Under the pieces are notes generated by a model. That model saw nothing but the letters and a program-made list of their open reading frames with translations. It did no database searches and was not told where the DNA came from. This document shows, piece by piece, positions 25,276 through 34,507 of a stretch of 48,379 nucleotides of DNA (positions within the stretch are counted from its first letter, which is position 1; each line of letters begins with the position of its first letter). The position numbers were made by a program, and so were the translations under genes. This DNA is from Anaerorhabdus sp036641015 (lineage in GTDB: Bacteria; Bacillota_I; Bacilli_A; Erysipelotrichales; Erysipelotrichaceae): contig NZ_JAVWFO010000008.1 of NCBI RefSeq assembly GCF_036641015.1, positions 1 to 48,379 on the forward strand. Direction: 5' to 3'.

Positions 25276-25674
25276 TTATTTTTCATCGTCTTTGTTTTCA
25301 TTTACGCATGGTGAAACTTCCGATTGATCACTATAAGATATTGTATCATCTTGGAAACTTACACGTATTATTTTTTTTATGATTTTTTGCATTTTCTTAG
25401 GTATCTTTCGATACCACATAATTAAATCCAATTCTATACCAGACAGTTCAAGATCAAATTTGTTATTTACCTTACTCGATATCCCCGCTAAGTAATTAAG
25501 ATCTGTATCATAAATTTCTGCTATTTTTTTCAACATAAAAATATCTGGTGCAGATGTTTCATTCTCGTACCGCGATATTGCTTTGCCACTAATTCCACAC
25601 AACCTCCCTAATTGTTTTTGCGTATGATTATATTTTTTTCTGAAATACTTTATTTTCGCTCCAAACGACAGCAT
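25276..25674 (-). CDS. XRE-family transcriptional regulator
   Basis: A 132-residue protein with an N-terminal Cro/C1-type HTH (about 4-60: KIKYFRKKYNHTQKQLGRLCGISGKAISRYE) and a charged C-terminal tail of unknown role (PKKMQKIIKKI...ENKDDEK). The ATG at 25672-25674 after AGGGAGGG is preferred to an upstream in-frame ATG. It is divergent from htpG; an inverted repeat TCGATA-N10-TATCGA at 25733-25754 between them may be its operator. Confidence 0.82.
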   Translation of the reverse strand: MLSFGAKIKYFRKKYNHTQKQLGRLCGISGKAISRYENETSAPDIFMLKKIAEIYDTDLNYLAGISSKVNNKFDLELSGIELDLIMWYRKIPKKMQKIIKKIIRVSFQDDTISYSDQSEVSPCVNENKDDEK

Positions 25675-25732
25675 AAAACCCTCCCTATCTCTTAAATAAT
25701 AACTCATATTCCCAAGTTTAGTTAGCCTATTC

Positions 25733-25754
25733 TCGATAGTATAGACAGTATCGA
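25733..25754. promoter_or_regulatory. Inverted repeat between the XRE gene and htpG
   Basis: TCGATA at 25733-25738 and TATCGA at 25749-25754 are separated by ten bases. XRE repressors commonly bind such dyads upstream of their own gene. No binding data can be read from the sequence. Confidence 0.35.
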
Positions 25755-25817
25755 TTTTACCAAAAAATGCCCCTGCTTATTTCTACCCTCATATATTTAA
25801 ATATACTTTCTAAATAC

Positions 25818-25846
25818 TTGAATTTATTATAAGAACATGATATATT
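25818..25846 (+). promoter_or_regulatory. htpG promoter
   Basis: TTGAAT at 25818-25823 and TATATT at 25841-25846 are 17 bases apart, so transcription starts at about 25853, inside the CIRCE element. An in-frame ATG at 25837 lies within this promoter and is not the gene start. Confidence 0.75.
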
Positions 25847-25849
25847 TAT

Positions 25850-25876
25850 TTAGCAGTCAATATAATCGAGTGCTAA
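25850..25876 (+). promoter_or_regulatory. CIRCE element (HrcA operator) upstream of htpG
   Basis: TTAGCAGTC-N9-GAGTGCTAA matches the CIRCE consensus TTAGCACTC-N9-GAGTGCTAA at 17 of 18 positions with the correct nine-base spacer. It overlaps the expected transcription start and runs into the AAAGGAGG ribosome binding site, so HrcA binding would block transcription. HrcA itself is not in the window. Confidence 0.88.
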
Positions 25877-25890
25877 AGGAGGAATATTTA

Positions 25891-27786
25891 ATGGCAAACA
25901 AGCAATTTAAGGCAGAGTCTAAAAGACTACTTGATTTAATGATTCACTCAATTTATACGAATCGTGAAATTTTCCTTAGAGAATTAATTTCAAATGCATC
26001 AGACGCTTTAGATAAACGTTATTATTTATCACTAACTGATGATACAAAACGTATAGATAAAAAGGATTTAAAGATTCACATCGATATCGATAAAGACAAC
26101 CGTACCCTAACCCTTACTGATACTGGTATTGGTATGACCGATAAAGAATTAGAAAACAATCTTGGTACTATCGCAAGAAGTGGATCTCTAGAATTTAAAA
26201 AAGGTTTAGAAGATGCTGATAAAAACATCGATATTATTGGACAATTTGGTGTTGGTTTTTACTCAGCATTTATGGTAGCAAAGAAAATAATCGTTGAAAC
26301 AAAATCTATTACTACAGGTGAATCATTTGCTTGGGTAAGTTCTGGTGAAGATGGTTATTCGATTAACCCTATTACAAAAGAAGACATTGGTACTAAAATT
26401 ATTCTTGAACTTAAAGATGATAGTGATGAAGAGAAGTATAGTGAATATTTAGACTCTTATACTATTCAAGAGTTAGTTACAAAATACTCTGATTACGTTC
26501 GTTATCCAATTCAAATGTTAGTAGAAACTAGTCAACCTAAAAAAGATAATCCTGAAGAAATGGAAACAATCATTGAAGATAAAACTCTTAACTCAATGAT
26601 TCCATTATGGAAGAAAAACAAGAAAAAAGTTAAGAAAGATGAATATGATGATTTTTACAAAAATAAATTTATGGACTGGGAAAATCCTCAAAAGGTTATC
26701 CACTACAATGTAGAAGGAAATATTTCTTATAACGCATTATTATTCATTCCATCAAAAGCTCCATACAATTTCTATAACGCTGACTACGAACCTGGATTAC
26801 AACTTTATTGCAAGGGCGTATTCATTATGGATAAAGCTAAAGACTTATTACCAGACTATTTCCGTTTTGTAAAAGGATTAGTCGATAGTGATGATTTAAA
26901 CTTAAATATTTCACGTGAAATTTTACAACAAGATCGTCAAATGAAATCTCTTGCAGCAAGTGTTGAAAAGAAAATCAAATCAAGTCTTGAAGATATGTTA
27001 AAGAAAGAACGTGAAGAATATGAAAAATTCTTTACTAACTTTGGATTAACACTTAAATATGGTCTATATCAAGACTATGGAATGCATAAAGATCAATTAC
27101 AAGATTTAATATTATTTAAATCAAGTAAAGAAGACAAATATGTAACACTTCAAGAATACATTGATCGTATGCAAGAAGGACAAGAATTTATTTATTATGC
27201 TTGTGGAGATTCAATCGAGACAATTAAAAAATTACCTCAAATGGAACGACTTCAAGAAAAAGAATACGAAGTTCTTTATTTCTTAGATGATGTTGATGAA
27301 TTTGCTATCAATATTCTTCAAACTTATAAAGATAAAAAATTCAAATCAGTAAATCAAGGCGATTTAGGTCTGGATACTGAAGAGGAAAAGAAAGATAAAG
27401 AAGAAAAAGCTAAAGAAAATGAATCATTATTAACTTCAATGAAAGATGCTTTATCAGCAAAAGTAAAAGAAGTAAGAATTTCTTCACGTCTTAAATCTCA
27501 TCCAGTTTGTCTAGTATCTGAAGATGGTATTTCTTTAGAAATGGAAAAAGTATTAGCACAATCTCCTATGAATCAAGGAATTAAAGCTAGTAAGATATTA
27601 GAAATTAATCCTAATCATGAAATCTTCAAAACATTACAAAAGCTATACGAAAAGAATCCAGATGCAGTTAAGAATTATGCTGATGTTCTTTACAATCAAG
27701 CTTTATTAATTGAAGGACTACCAGTAGAAGATCCTATTGATTACGCAAATAAAGTTTGCGAATTCATGATTGAAGCAAATAAATAG
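25891..27786 (+). CDS. htpG: Molecular chaperone HtpG (Hsp90)
   Basis: The 631-residue chaperone has the GHKL ATPase domain first (RELISNASDALDK, DTGIGMTDKEL, GQFGVGFYSAFMV), then the middle domain (KGVFIMDKAKDLLPDYFRF, NISREILQQDR) and the C-terminal dimerisation domain. Start at 25891 after AAAGGAGG. It is transcribed from its own promoter and carries a CIRCE operator, placing it under HrcA heat-shock control. Confidence 0.97.
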   Translation: MANKQFKAESKRLLDLMIHSIYTNREIFLRELISNASDALDKRYYLSLTDDTKRIDKKDLKIHIDIDKDNRTLTLTDTGIGMTDKELENNLGTIARSGSLEFKKGLEDADKNIDIIGQFGVGFYSAFMVAKKIIVETKSITTGESFAWVSSGEDGYSINPITKEDIGTKIILELKDDSDEEKYSEYLDSYTIQELVTKYSDYVRYPIQMLVETSQPKKDNPEEMETIIEDKTLNSMIPLWKKNKKKVKKDEYDDFYKNKFMDWENPQKVIHYNVEGNISYNALLFIPSKAPYNFYNADYEPGLQLYCKGVFIMDKAKDLLPDYFRFVKGLVDSDDLNLNISREILQQDRQMKSLAASVEKKIKSSLEDMLKKEREEYEKFFTNFGLTLKYGLYQDYGMHKDQLQDLILFKSSKEDKYVTLQEYIDRMQEGQEFIYYACGDSIETIKKLPQMERLQEKEYEVLYFLDDVDEFAINILQTYKDKKFKSVNQGDLGLDTEEEKKDKEEKAKENESLLTSMKDALSAKVKEVRISSRLKSHPVCLVSEDGISLEMEKVLAQSPMNQGIKASKILEINPNHEIFKTLQKLYEKNPDAVKNYADVLYNQALLIEGLPVEDPIDYANKVCEFMIEANK

Positions 27787-27812
27787 TTTGGCTAAAAGCC
27801 AAACTATTTTTT
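27781..27812. terminator. Bidirectional terminator after htpG
   Basis: AGTTTGGCT at 27785-27793 pairs with AGCCAAACT at 27797-27805 around AAA; the adjoining AAATA/TATTTTTT pairs extend the stem, and T-runs follow. The convergent transporter gene ends beside it. Confidence 0.85.
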
Positions 27813-28977
27813 AATAGTAACCTCGATCAAATGTGATTACTGTATATACATTAGACATGTATTTACTAAGTTCATTATCAATATTTTTTTTAAGATCATC
27901 ATCATTAATTTTTAACTCGTATGGAACTAAGACATCAAAAATTAAATTTATGTGCGTAGGACCACTTACCAATCTAAAATCATGCATAGACAAATTACTA
28001 TTTATTTTTATTAGTATATTTTCAATGATTTCCTTGTATTGATTAACAATTTCATTATCTTGTTCAATCGGATCCATATGAATTGTCATCATAATATGTA
28101 AGTCATTTGCAATTTTTCTTTCTATTTCGTCAACAACATCATGTATGATTAAGAAACTTTGATTACTATTTACTTCAACATGAACACTTCCAATCATTTT
28201 TCCAGGACCATATGTATGGATAATTAAATCATGTACACCAAGTATTTGTGGTTCTTTTGTAATAATATTTTTAATTTGTTCCACAATTTCTTCATCTGCT
28301 GGCTGACCAATTAAATCATCAAATGTTGACTTAATAATTCCACATCCCGAAATAAATACAAACACCGAAACTAAAATACCCATAGCTCCATCTAATGGTA
28401 AAGAAGTAAATGAAGATCCCACTAAAGCAATAACAGTAGCGCTTGTCGCAATAACATCATTTTGACTATCTTTGCTAGTTGCAATCATTGCACTATTATT
28501 AATTCTTTTACCCAACGTTCGATTAAAATAACTCATCCAAAATTTTACAAATATGGAAAGTAATAATGAGACTAGTACTACCCAACTAAAATGTATTGGT
28601 GTTGGATTCAAAATCTTCTCAAATGATGATTTAAACAATTCAAATCCAACTAATAAAATAATAACCGCAATTATCAAACTTACTATATATTCAATTCGTC
28701 CATGTCCAAAAGGATGATCTTTATCAGCTGGTTTGGCCGCTAGCTTATAACCAAATAAAGTAACAATACAGCTTGCTGAATCTGATAGATTATTAAAAGC
28801 ATCAGAAGTAATTGCAATTGATTGTGATAGAATACCTAAAATCATTTTCAGACAAAATAAAAGGATATTACACACAATACCAACAAGGCTACTTAATGTT
28901 CCATATCTTGCACGTACTGTTTCATCAGTTACATTTTCATAGTCTTTAACAAACCTTTTAACTATCATATTAATCAT
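27811..28977 (-). CDS. Cation diffusion facilitator family transporter
   Basis: The 388-residue protein has six membrane helices (about 25-215) with the CDF metal-site signatures SDAFNNLSDSAS and DSQNDVIAT, the HPFGHGRIEY loop, and a C-terminal cytoplasmic domain (about 220-300, IIHTYGPGKMIGSVHVEV) followed by an extra 80-residue extension. It exports divalent cations such as Zn, Mn or Fe by proton exchange; the metal cannot be told. Start follows GAGGTGAA, and TATAAT lies upstream. Confidence 0.92.
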   Translation of the reverse strand: MINMIVKRFVKDYENVTDETVRARYGTLSSLVGIVCNILLFCLKMILGILSQSIAITSDAFNNLSDSASCIVTLFGYKLAAKPADKDHPFGHGRIEYIVSLIIAVIILLVGFELFKSSFEKILNPTPIHFSWVVLVSLLLSIFVKFWMSYFNRTLGKRINNSAMIATSKDSQNDVIATSATVIALVGSSFTSLPLDGAMGILVSVFVFISGCGIIKSTFDDLIGQPADEEIVEQIKNIITKEPQILGVHDLIIHTYGPGKMIGSVHVEVNSNQSFLIIHDVVDEIERKIANDLHIMMTIHMDPIEQDNEIVNQYKEIIENILIKINSNLSMHDFRLVSGPTHINLIFDVLVPYELKINDDDLKKNIDNELSKYMSNVYTVITFDRGYY

Positions 28978-29035
28978 AATTCTTCACCTCAGTCTAATCA
29001 TTATAAACTATTACAGTGATAAAATCGAATAATAA

Positions 29036-29572
29036 TTATACATTAATTCTTTTGCGTAATGAGTAAGTCATGCTTAACTTAAATTTTGTAACTTGAATAC
29101 CTAGAGTTAACATTATAGGCATTATCATCCCTACTAAAAATACAGTTATTTGATATTGCATTATTGAATTATTCATAAATAGAATTAGTGGTATCACTAG
29201 AAAACATATTGAAATTAAAAATGTCCCTGTTAGAAATCTTTCAAACATATTTTTTACTTTAATTTTTGATTTTTGATATACAAGACTCCAGCATCCGCAA
29301 AAGACAATTGTACTTCCTGCTAAGAAAGGATTTAACCAAGTGCTAGTTTCTTGGAAAATAAATAGAAATACAATTGCCTCAATACTTAGGATGCTCATTG
29401 AGCGTACAAATAAATGTAACGTCTCTTTCCTTGATGGTCTAGCAAAATAATATGCCAGTGATATTGCGATAAAGGCCATAACTATGGATGGCAGTGCATA
29501 GTTACTCCAAGCATAATCATAAGCAAGTACTAAGCAAGCTACAGTAAAATATAACTCATTTCTTGTTTTCAT
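29036..29572 (-). CDS. Multi-pass membrane protein, function unknown
   Basis: The 178-residue protein has about six hydrophobic segments spread over its length and a short basic C-terminus (TYSLRKRINV). I do not recognise the family. The ATG at 29570-29572 follows GGAGGTAG, which excludes a longer frame. It is divergent from a WYL-domain regulator; an inverted repeat AAGTGTT-N8-AACACTT (29589-29610) lies in its 5' region, so the regulator may control it. Confidence 0.7.
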   Translation of the reverse strand: MKTRNELYFTVACLVLAYDYAWSNYALPSIVMAFIAISLAYYFARPSRKETLHLFVRSMSILSIEAIVFLFIFQETSTWLNPFLAGSTIVFCGCWSLVYQKSKIKVKNMFERFLTGTFLISICFLVIPLILFMNNSIMQYQITVFLVGMIMPIMLTLGIQVTKFKLSMTYSLRKRINV

Positions 29573-29588
29573 ATTAACTACCTCCATC

Positions 29589-29610
29589 AAGTGTTTATAC
29601 TTTAACACTT
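29589..29610. promoter_or_regulatory. Inverted repeat between the membrane protein and WYL regulator genes
   Basis: AAGTGTT at 29589-29595 and AACACTT at 29604-29610 form a 7-bp dyad with an eight-base spacer. It lies just upstream of the membrane protein's ribosome binding site and may be an operator of the divergent regulator, or an mRNA hairpin. Confidence 0.35.
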
Positions 29611-29670
29611 TATAAAATATTCACTGTCCTATTTTTGGTACACTGTGTTAAAATGATATTGGTGATAAAT

Positions 29671-30630
29671 ATGAACAAGAAAGCCAGGATATTACTCTTA
29701 TTAGATTTTTTCCAGCACAGGACTAACGAGCAACACCCAGTAAAAATGCCAATGATAATAGATTATTTAGAGTCACAAGGTATTCAATCTGAACGAAAAG
29801 CTATTTACTCTGACATTGAAACTCTTAAAGACTGGGGATTAGATATTCTGTACTCAAGCAAACCACCAGTTGGATACTTTTTAGCTTCTTCAGATTTTGA
29901 TTTAGTGGAATTAAAAATTTTAATTGATGCCATTTCTTCGTCAGATTTTTTAACTAAAAAGAAAACTGAATCACTAAATGAGCGTTTATTAAGTCTAACT
30001 AATTGCCATGATGCAAATGAATTACGAAAACAAATTTTATTAAATAATAAGAAATTCAAAAATGAACAGGTTTTTTACTCTTTAGATTCACTACAAACCG
30101 CAATACATAATAATATGTCTATTGAGTTTAGATATTTTGATTTAACATTGAAAAACGAAAAGAAATATCGTAAAGATGCGACATATTATTCGTTGATACC
30201 CTATGCATTAATTTACGAAAATCAAAGATACTATTGTGTTGGTTACTCAACTAAACATAATTCTTTTTCCCATTATCGAGTTGATAAAATGGATGATCTA
30301 CAACAAATAGAAAAAATTGAAAAAAAACGCTTTAATTTACAGAAATATCAAAGCACAAATTTTAATATGTCCATTGGTAATATTGAAACAATTACATTAC
30401 AAGTAGATGAATCAATAATAAGTACTGTTATTGATTCATTTGGTCAAGATATTATATTCCAAAAACTTGAACTAGGTATTTATACAGTTACTATTCAAAC
30501 TACTAGTTCTTTAACTTTTATAAGTTGGTTATTACAATTTCGAACAAAAATAAAAGTAATCTCACCTTTAAGCCTAGTAGATGAAATTACTTCTATGTTA
30601 AAAGATATGCTTTCCTATTACACTGATTAA
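29671..30630 (+). CDS. WYL-domain (DeoR-like) transcriptional regulator
   Basis: The 319-residue protein has an N-terminal HTH (KKARILLLLDFF...ERKAIYSDIETLKDWG, about 1-70), and a WYL domain (about 145-215, YSLIPYALIYENQRYYCVGY...FSHYRVDKM), followed by a C-terminal WCX region. WYL domains sense nucleic acid or nucleotide-type ligands in several regulators. Start is the ATG at 29671 after GGTGAT. The 3' end overlaps convergent mutY by 33 bases. Confidence 0.85.
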   Translation: MNKKARILLLLDFFQHRTNEQHPVKMPMIIDYLESQGIQSERKAIYSDIETLKDWGLDILYSSKPPVGYFLASSDFDLVELKILIDAISSSDFLTKKKTESLNERLLSLTNCHDANELRKQILLNNKKFKNEQVFYSLDSLQTAIHNNMSIEFRYFDLTLKNEKKYRKDATYYSLIPYALIYENQRYYCVGYSTKHNSFSHYRVDKMDDLQQIEKIEKKRFNLQKYQSTNFNMSIGNIETITLQVDESIISTVIDSFGQDIIFQKLELGIYTVTIQTTSSLTFISWLLQFRTKIKVISPLSLVDEITSMLKDMLSYYTD

Positions 30631-31593
30631 TAGTTTTTTATGCGCTGTAACTAATGGATATTGTTTTAAATCATTAATTTTAATCCATTTACAATGATCT
30701 AACTGTATCTTATTATCTAATTCCTTATAAAAACAATTCATTTGCCAAATACGATGAGAAAACACATGTTTTCTCTTTTTAAGTTTAGTTGTTTCAATAT
30801 TTAATGCAGATGAAAATTGAGGCAAACGATATAAATCTTTCATTAATCCATCTGAATCATCTTGGCTAATGCATATTTCATCATTGTTTATTAATACATA
30901 AGTATACACTTCTAATTCCTGTGGTGCTTTTGCTTTTGTTTTTACTGGATACTTTTCTTCTTCACCCAATTTATGGGCTTTACAATCATCAACAAGTGGA
31001 CATAACAAACAACTTGGATTCTTTGGGGTGCATACCATTGCACCTATTTCCATTAACCCTTGTGTAAATTTTGATGGTTGTGAATCTTTCATCCATTTTG
31101 CACATAACATCGTAACTTTTTTTCGAGTTGCTTGTTTAGTTATATCATCATCCCAAGCCTTTACTCTAGTTACAACACGAAACACATTGCCATCTACAGC
31201 AGGCTGTTCCTTATTAAAACAAACACTTAATATCGCTCCTGCCGTATACTCACCAATTCCATTGATAGATAGTATATCATCTAAATTATTAGGAAATATA
31301 CCATTAAATCTTTCTTTGATTGTTATTGCACCTTCATGTAGTTTCCTAGCGCGATTATAATATCCCAATCCTTGCCATAGATGCAATACATCATTAATAT
31401 CGGCATTCGCTAATGATTCTATCGTAGGCCACTTAGTCATCCATCTATTGTAATATGGTATCATCGTATCAATTCGCGTTTGTTGTGCCATGATTTCACT
31501 TACCCAAATTGAATATGGGTCATTTGTTTTACGAAATGGTAATTCTCGCTTATTTTCATCATACCAATTTTCTATTTTTTCATTAACTTTCAT
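30598..31593 (-). CDS. mutY: A/G-specific adenine glycosylase
   Basis: The 331-residue enzyme removes adenine paired with 8-oxoguanine. Visible are the helix-hairpin-helix and catalytic region (LQGLGYYNRARKL-like WQGLGYYNRARKLHEGA, INGIGEYTAGAILS, VDGNVFRV), the Fe-S cysteines C-x6-C-x2-C-x5-C in CTPKNPSCLLCPLVDDC, and a C-terminal NUDIX-like 8-oxoG recognition domain with FSHRIW. GGGAG precedes the ATG. Confidence 0.95.
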   Translation of the reverse strand: MKVNEKIENWYDENKRELPFRKTNDPYSIWVSEIMAQQTRIDTMIPYYNRWMTKWPTIESLANADINDVLHLWQGLGYYNRARKLHEGAITIKERFNGIFPNNLDDILSINGIGEYTAGAILSVCFNKEQPAVDGNVFRVVTRVKAWDDDITKQATRKKVTMLCAKWMKDSQPSKFTQGLMEIGAMVCTPKNPSCLLCPLVDDCKAHKLGEEEKYPVKTKAKAPQELEVYTYVLINNDEICISQDDSDGLMKDLYRLPQFSSALNIETTKLKKRKHVFSHRIWQMNCFYKELDNKIQLDHCKWIKINDLKQYPLVTAHKKLLISVIGKHIF

Positions 31594-31632
31594 TCTACTA
31601 TCTCCCGTACTATAATATTACTGAGGTACTTT

Positions 31633-32352
31633 ATGGATAAAATCAAGCAACTCCAAGAATATATTGATTCTAGCAATAAAATTGTTTTTTTTACTGGTGC
31701 AGGAATATCAACAGAAAGTAATATTCCTGATTTTCGCAGTACATCAGGCTTATATAACCAAGATTATGATTTTCCACCTGAGACTATTTTAAGCCATCAT
31801 TTCTTTTGTAACAACCCAAATGAATTTTATCGATTCTATCATAATAAAATGATATATCCAGATGCTAAAGCAAATATAGCACATCTTGCCATCGCCAAAC
31901 TTGAACAATTAAACAAATGTCTTGGTGTTATTACTCAAAATATTGATGGTTTACATCAATTAGCAGGATCTAAAGCTGTAATTGAATTACATGGATCAAT
32001 ACATAGGAATTACTGTACTGAATGTAAAAAATTCTACTCACTTCCCGAAATACTAAGTAAAGATTTAACTCCTATATGTGCTTGTGGCGGTTTAATTAAA
32101 CCCGATGTTGTTTTATATGAAGAATCATTAAATGAAACCGATATAGATGTAGCATGTTCGCTAATACAAAGTGCTGATTTACTAATTATTTGCGGCACAT
32201 CGTTATCAGTGTATCCTGCCGCTGGATTTCTAAGATTCTTTAAAGGCAAACATTTGGTTCTTATAAATAAAACTGCTACAGCTTATGATGATCAAGCAGA
32301 TTTAATCATTCAAGATTCATTGGGAAATGTTTTCTCATCATTACAAATATAA
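31633..32352 (+). CDS. cobB: NAD-dependent protein deacylase (sirtuin)
   Basis: The 239-residue sirtuin shows the NAD-binding FTGAGISTESNIPDFRS, TQNIDGLHQLAG, the catalytic His in ELHGSIHR, a zinc ribbon with C-x2-C (CTEC) and C-x-C (CAC), and ICGTSLSVYPAAG. It removes acyl groups from lysines in cytosolic proteins. GAGG precedes the start. Which acyl group is preferred is not read here. Confidence 0.93.
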   Translation: MDKIKQLQEYIDSSNKIVFFTGAGISTESNIPDFRSTSGLYNQDYDFPPETILSHHFFCNNPNEFYRFYHNKMIYPDAKANIAHLAIAKLEQLNKCLGVITQNIDGLHQLAGSKAVIELHGSIHRNYCTECKKFYSLPEILSKDLTPICACGGLIKPDVVLYEESLNETDIDVACSLIQSADLLIICGTSLSVYPAAGFLRFFKGKHLVLINKTATAYDDQADLIIQDSLGNVFSSLQI

Positions 32353-32373
32353 AATAATTGCAAACTGATTAAA

Positions 32374-32415
32374 TAAAAGTAGACTATACTTTTTTGGGTA
32401 GTCTACTTTTATTGT
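32374..32415. terminator. Terminator between the sirtuin and deacetylase genes
   Basis: A long stem (ATAAAAGTAGACTA at about 32373-32386 with TAGTCTACTTTTAT at 32399-32412) contains A-rich and T-rich edges on both strands, so it may serve both converging genes. Confidence 0.7.
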
Positions 32416-32435
32416 ATCACTTCATCGATTGATTT

Positions 32436-33809
32436 TTAATTCGCACTAAAATACTTCTTACCATTTTCCATCGTTATTCCCTTGGCATTCATCATTTCAC
32501 TTACGGTTACCAATTGAAATCCTGAATCGATTAACTTTGGTACTACTTCAATAAATGCATCTTTAGATTCTACATGAATATCATGCATCAAAATAATATC
32601 GCCATCTTTAGCTTTATTCATTATTTCATTTACAGTACTTTGAACATCTCTTGTTTTCCAATCCATTGTATCTATATTCCACATTATAAATGGAAATGGA
32701 GACTCGTTTGCCATTCGTTTACTTACTGCACCATATGGTGGTCTAAATAACGATATTTGATAACACCATTTACTTACATCTTCATATACTTTAGTTGGTG
32801 TTAAATAAAACTGTTCATCTAAATTTTTCATCCTGGCCATATTTGGATGACTATAAGAATGACTTCCTACTTGGCTACCTGATTCAATTTCATTTAACAC
32901 TACTTGACTTCCTTTTTCCCCAATGCGATTACCTACTACAAAGAATGTTGCTGCACTATCATACCTGCGTAATACTTCAAGTATTTGAGGCGTATTTTCA
33001 AGATGTGGTCCATCATCAAATGTTATTGCTACCATTGGTCTACTTGGATCTATGTATCTATTAGGGATATAAACAACAGGATCCTCTATCGTTTGAATAA
33101 TTCCTAAATTTAAATTTATATGATTTGCAATTTCTTCAGCATTTTGTCTAAATATAATTGGTTGTTCAAACTCATCAATAATAAATACTAATTCATTACC
33201 TTCTATATAGAAGTTTGAAAATATATTTATATCATCTGCTGTTTTCTCCAAAAAGACTCTTGAGAATCCTAACTCTTTTGTATCTGCATTCTCCTTACAC
33301 ATATTTCTTAAGTTCTGTCTCATTAATCGTAATGCTATATCATCGAAACTTTGTGTTGTATCAATTCTATTACCTGTATTCTTATCCAATAAAATAGTTT
33401 GAGAAGGATAGTAACCTTCTGGATTATTTTTATCAACTATTTCAAATCGTATTTGAATGATTGAATCAGAGATTTCTTTCAGTTTATAATCTATCAATAA
33501 CATTACTGATGCATCATCTTTTATTAATTCTTCTTTCATATCTATAATATTAGTAAAAATCTTTTCAGCTTCCAGTGCAACTGTTTCTCCAATAGTATTC
33601 TCAAGTTTTGGATAATACAAAGCTATTGAAAAATCTTTCTGTATTTTTTTTATTAAGTTTACTTTCTCATCATGACTACTAACTTGTTTAAGAGGCTCTG
33701 GAATGTATTCATTTATAAGCATAACACTTAGACTAATGCCACAAATTAATGCGATTAATATAATAAAGATTGCAATTTTTTTATTTCTTACAGTTGATTT
33801 CTTAACCAT
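32436..33809 (-). CDS. Polysaccharide deacetylase with N-terminal DUF3298-like region
   Basis: The 457-residue protein has an N-terminal membrane anchor (about 10-32), an extracytoplasmic region resembling the DUF3298 part of PdaC-type enzymes (about 50-235) and a C-terminal NodB deacetylase domain (about 255-445). The NodB motifs are intact: TFDDGPH, SHSYSHPN (metal His), RPPYGA, and LMHD. It probably removes acetyl groups from peptidoglycan or another wall glycan outside the membrane. Confidence 0.9.
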   Translation of the reverse strand: MVKKSTVRNKKIAIFIILIALICGISLSVMLINEYIPEPLKQVSSHDEKVNLIKKIQKDFSIALYYPKLENTIGETVALEAEKIFTNIIDMKEELIKDDASVMLLIDYKLKEISDSIIQIRFEIVDKNNPEGYYPSQTILLDKNTGNRIDTTQSFDDIALRLMRQNLRNMCKENADTKELGFSRVFLEKTADDINIFSNFYIEGNELVFIIDEFEQPIIFRQNAEEIANHINLNLGIIQTIEDPVVYIPNRYIDPSRPMVAITFDDGPHLENTPQILEVLRRYDSAATFFVVGNRIGEKGSQVVLNEIESGSQVGSHSYSHPNMARMKNLDEQFYLTPTKVYEDVSKWCYQISLFRPPYGAVSKRMANESPFPFIMWNIDTMDWKTRDVQSTVNEIMNKAKDGDIILMHDIHVESKDAFIEVVPKLIDSGFQLVTVSEMMNAKGITMENGKKYFSAN

Positions 33810-33900
33810 TTCATCACCCTTTCAAACCTACTCTATTTTATCATAGATATAGTCATTAATTTAGTCATAAGCATAAACTTTAGAATATCTTAATTTTTAA

Positions 33901-33930
33901 GAAAAAAAATGACTGGGCTAACCAATCATT
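33901..33930 (-). terminator. Terminator of the flavodoxin gene
   Basis: AATGATTGG pairs with CCAGTCATT on the minus strand (33908-33930, one G-U pair), followed by eight T. Confidence 0.75.
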
Positions 33931-34426
33931 TAGGAAATACTCGACTTAATATCTTTTCAAAATTTTTGTAATCATCCTCATTTGGATGTTTTGATGTTTC
34001 ATCAAATCCTTTTAAAAATGCATCAATATCAAACTTTGCAGTTTTTCTATCCATCTTTTCACATTTTTCTTTGATAGATAAAGGCATTTTACCTTGGCAT
34101 AGAAATTCACCCAATAATTTATTACCTGGATAAATACATGTCTTAACATTCTTAATAACTCGATCATAATACGTTTGTGTTTTTTGAAATCTTACTGTTC
34201 CAAATAAGAAGATATTTTTGTTACGAGAATTTTTTAGAAACTCCAGTATTGTTGGATAAAAATTGCCATTTTCTGCACCTGATCCTACAAATACAAGTTC
34301 TGGTAAATTCTCCGTTTTTGTTACATCACCTTCATAGACACAATCCCCAGGAATGCATTTTTTGATGATATCTACTAACTTTTTTGTGTTGCCTGTTTTT
34401 GAAACATATACTATTGCGTATTCCAT
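33926..34426 (-). CDS. Flavodoxin-like protein
   Basis: The 166-residue protein starts with a flavodoxin FMN-phosphate loop (YVSKTGNTKKL), then the second strand VFVGSGAENGNFYPTI and a third IFLFGTVRF. The C-terminal third is an unusual extension (about 115-166). The overall layout resembles the flavodoxin-like proteins seen beside bilirubin reductase (BilS), but no bilR lies near, so this is only a possibility. Start is the ATG at 34424-34426 after GGAGGG. Confidence 0.7.
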   Translation of the reverse strand: MEYAIVYVSKTGNTKKLVDIIKKCIPGDCVYEGDVTKTENLPELVFVGSGAENGNFYPTILEFLKNSRNKNIFLFGTVRFQKTQTYYDRVIKNVKTCIYPGNKLLGEFLCQGKMPLSIKEKCEKMDRKTAKFDIDAFLKGFDETSKHPNEDDYKNFEKILSRVFPK

Positions 34427-34507
34427 ATTTCCCTCCAAGCTCTATTTTTACTATATCCTTAATTAATTTAGTAGTCAATTAAGTATATTAAAAAATGTGA
34501 AAATTAA

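Noticed and set aside
25837..25890. Upstream ATG for htpG
   Set aside because: It lies inside the promoter and before the CIRCE element; the ribosome binding site points to 25891.
30598..30630. 33-bp convergent overlap of the WYL regulator and mutY genes as an antisense device
   Set aside because: Short tail overlaps of convergent genes are common in compact genomes, and no other signal supports regulation.
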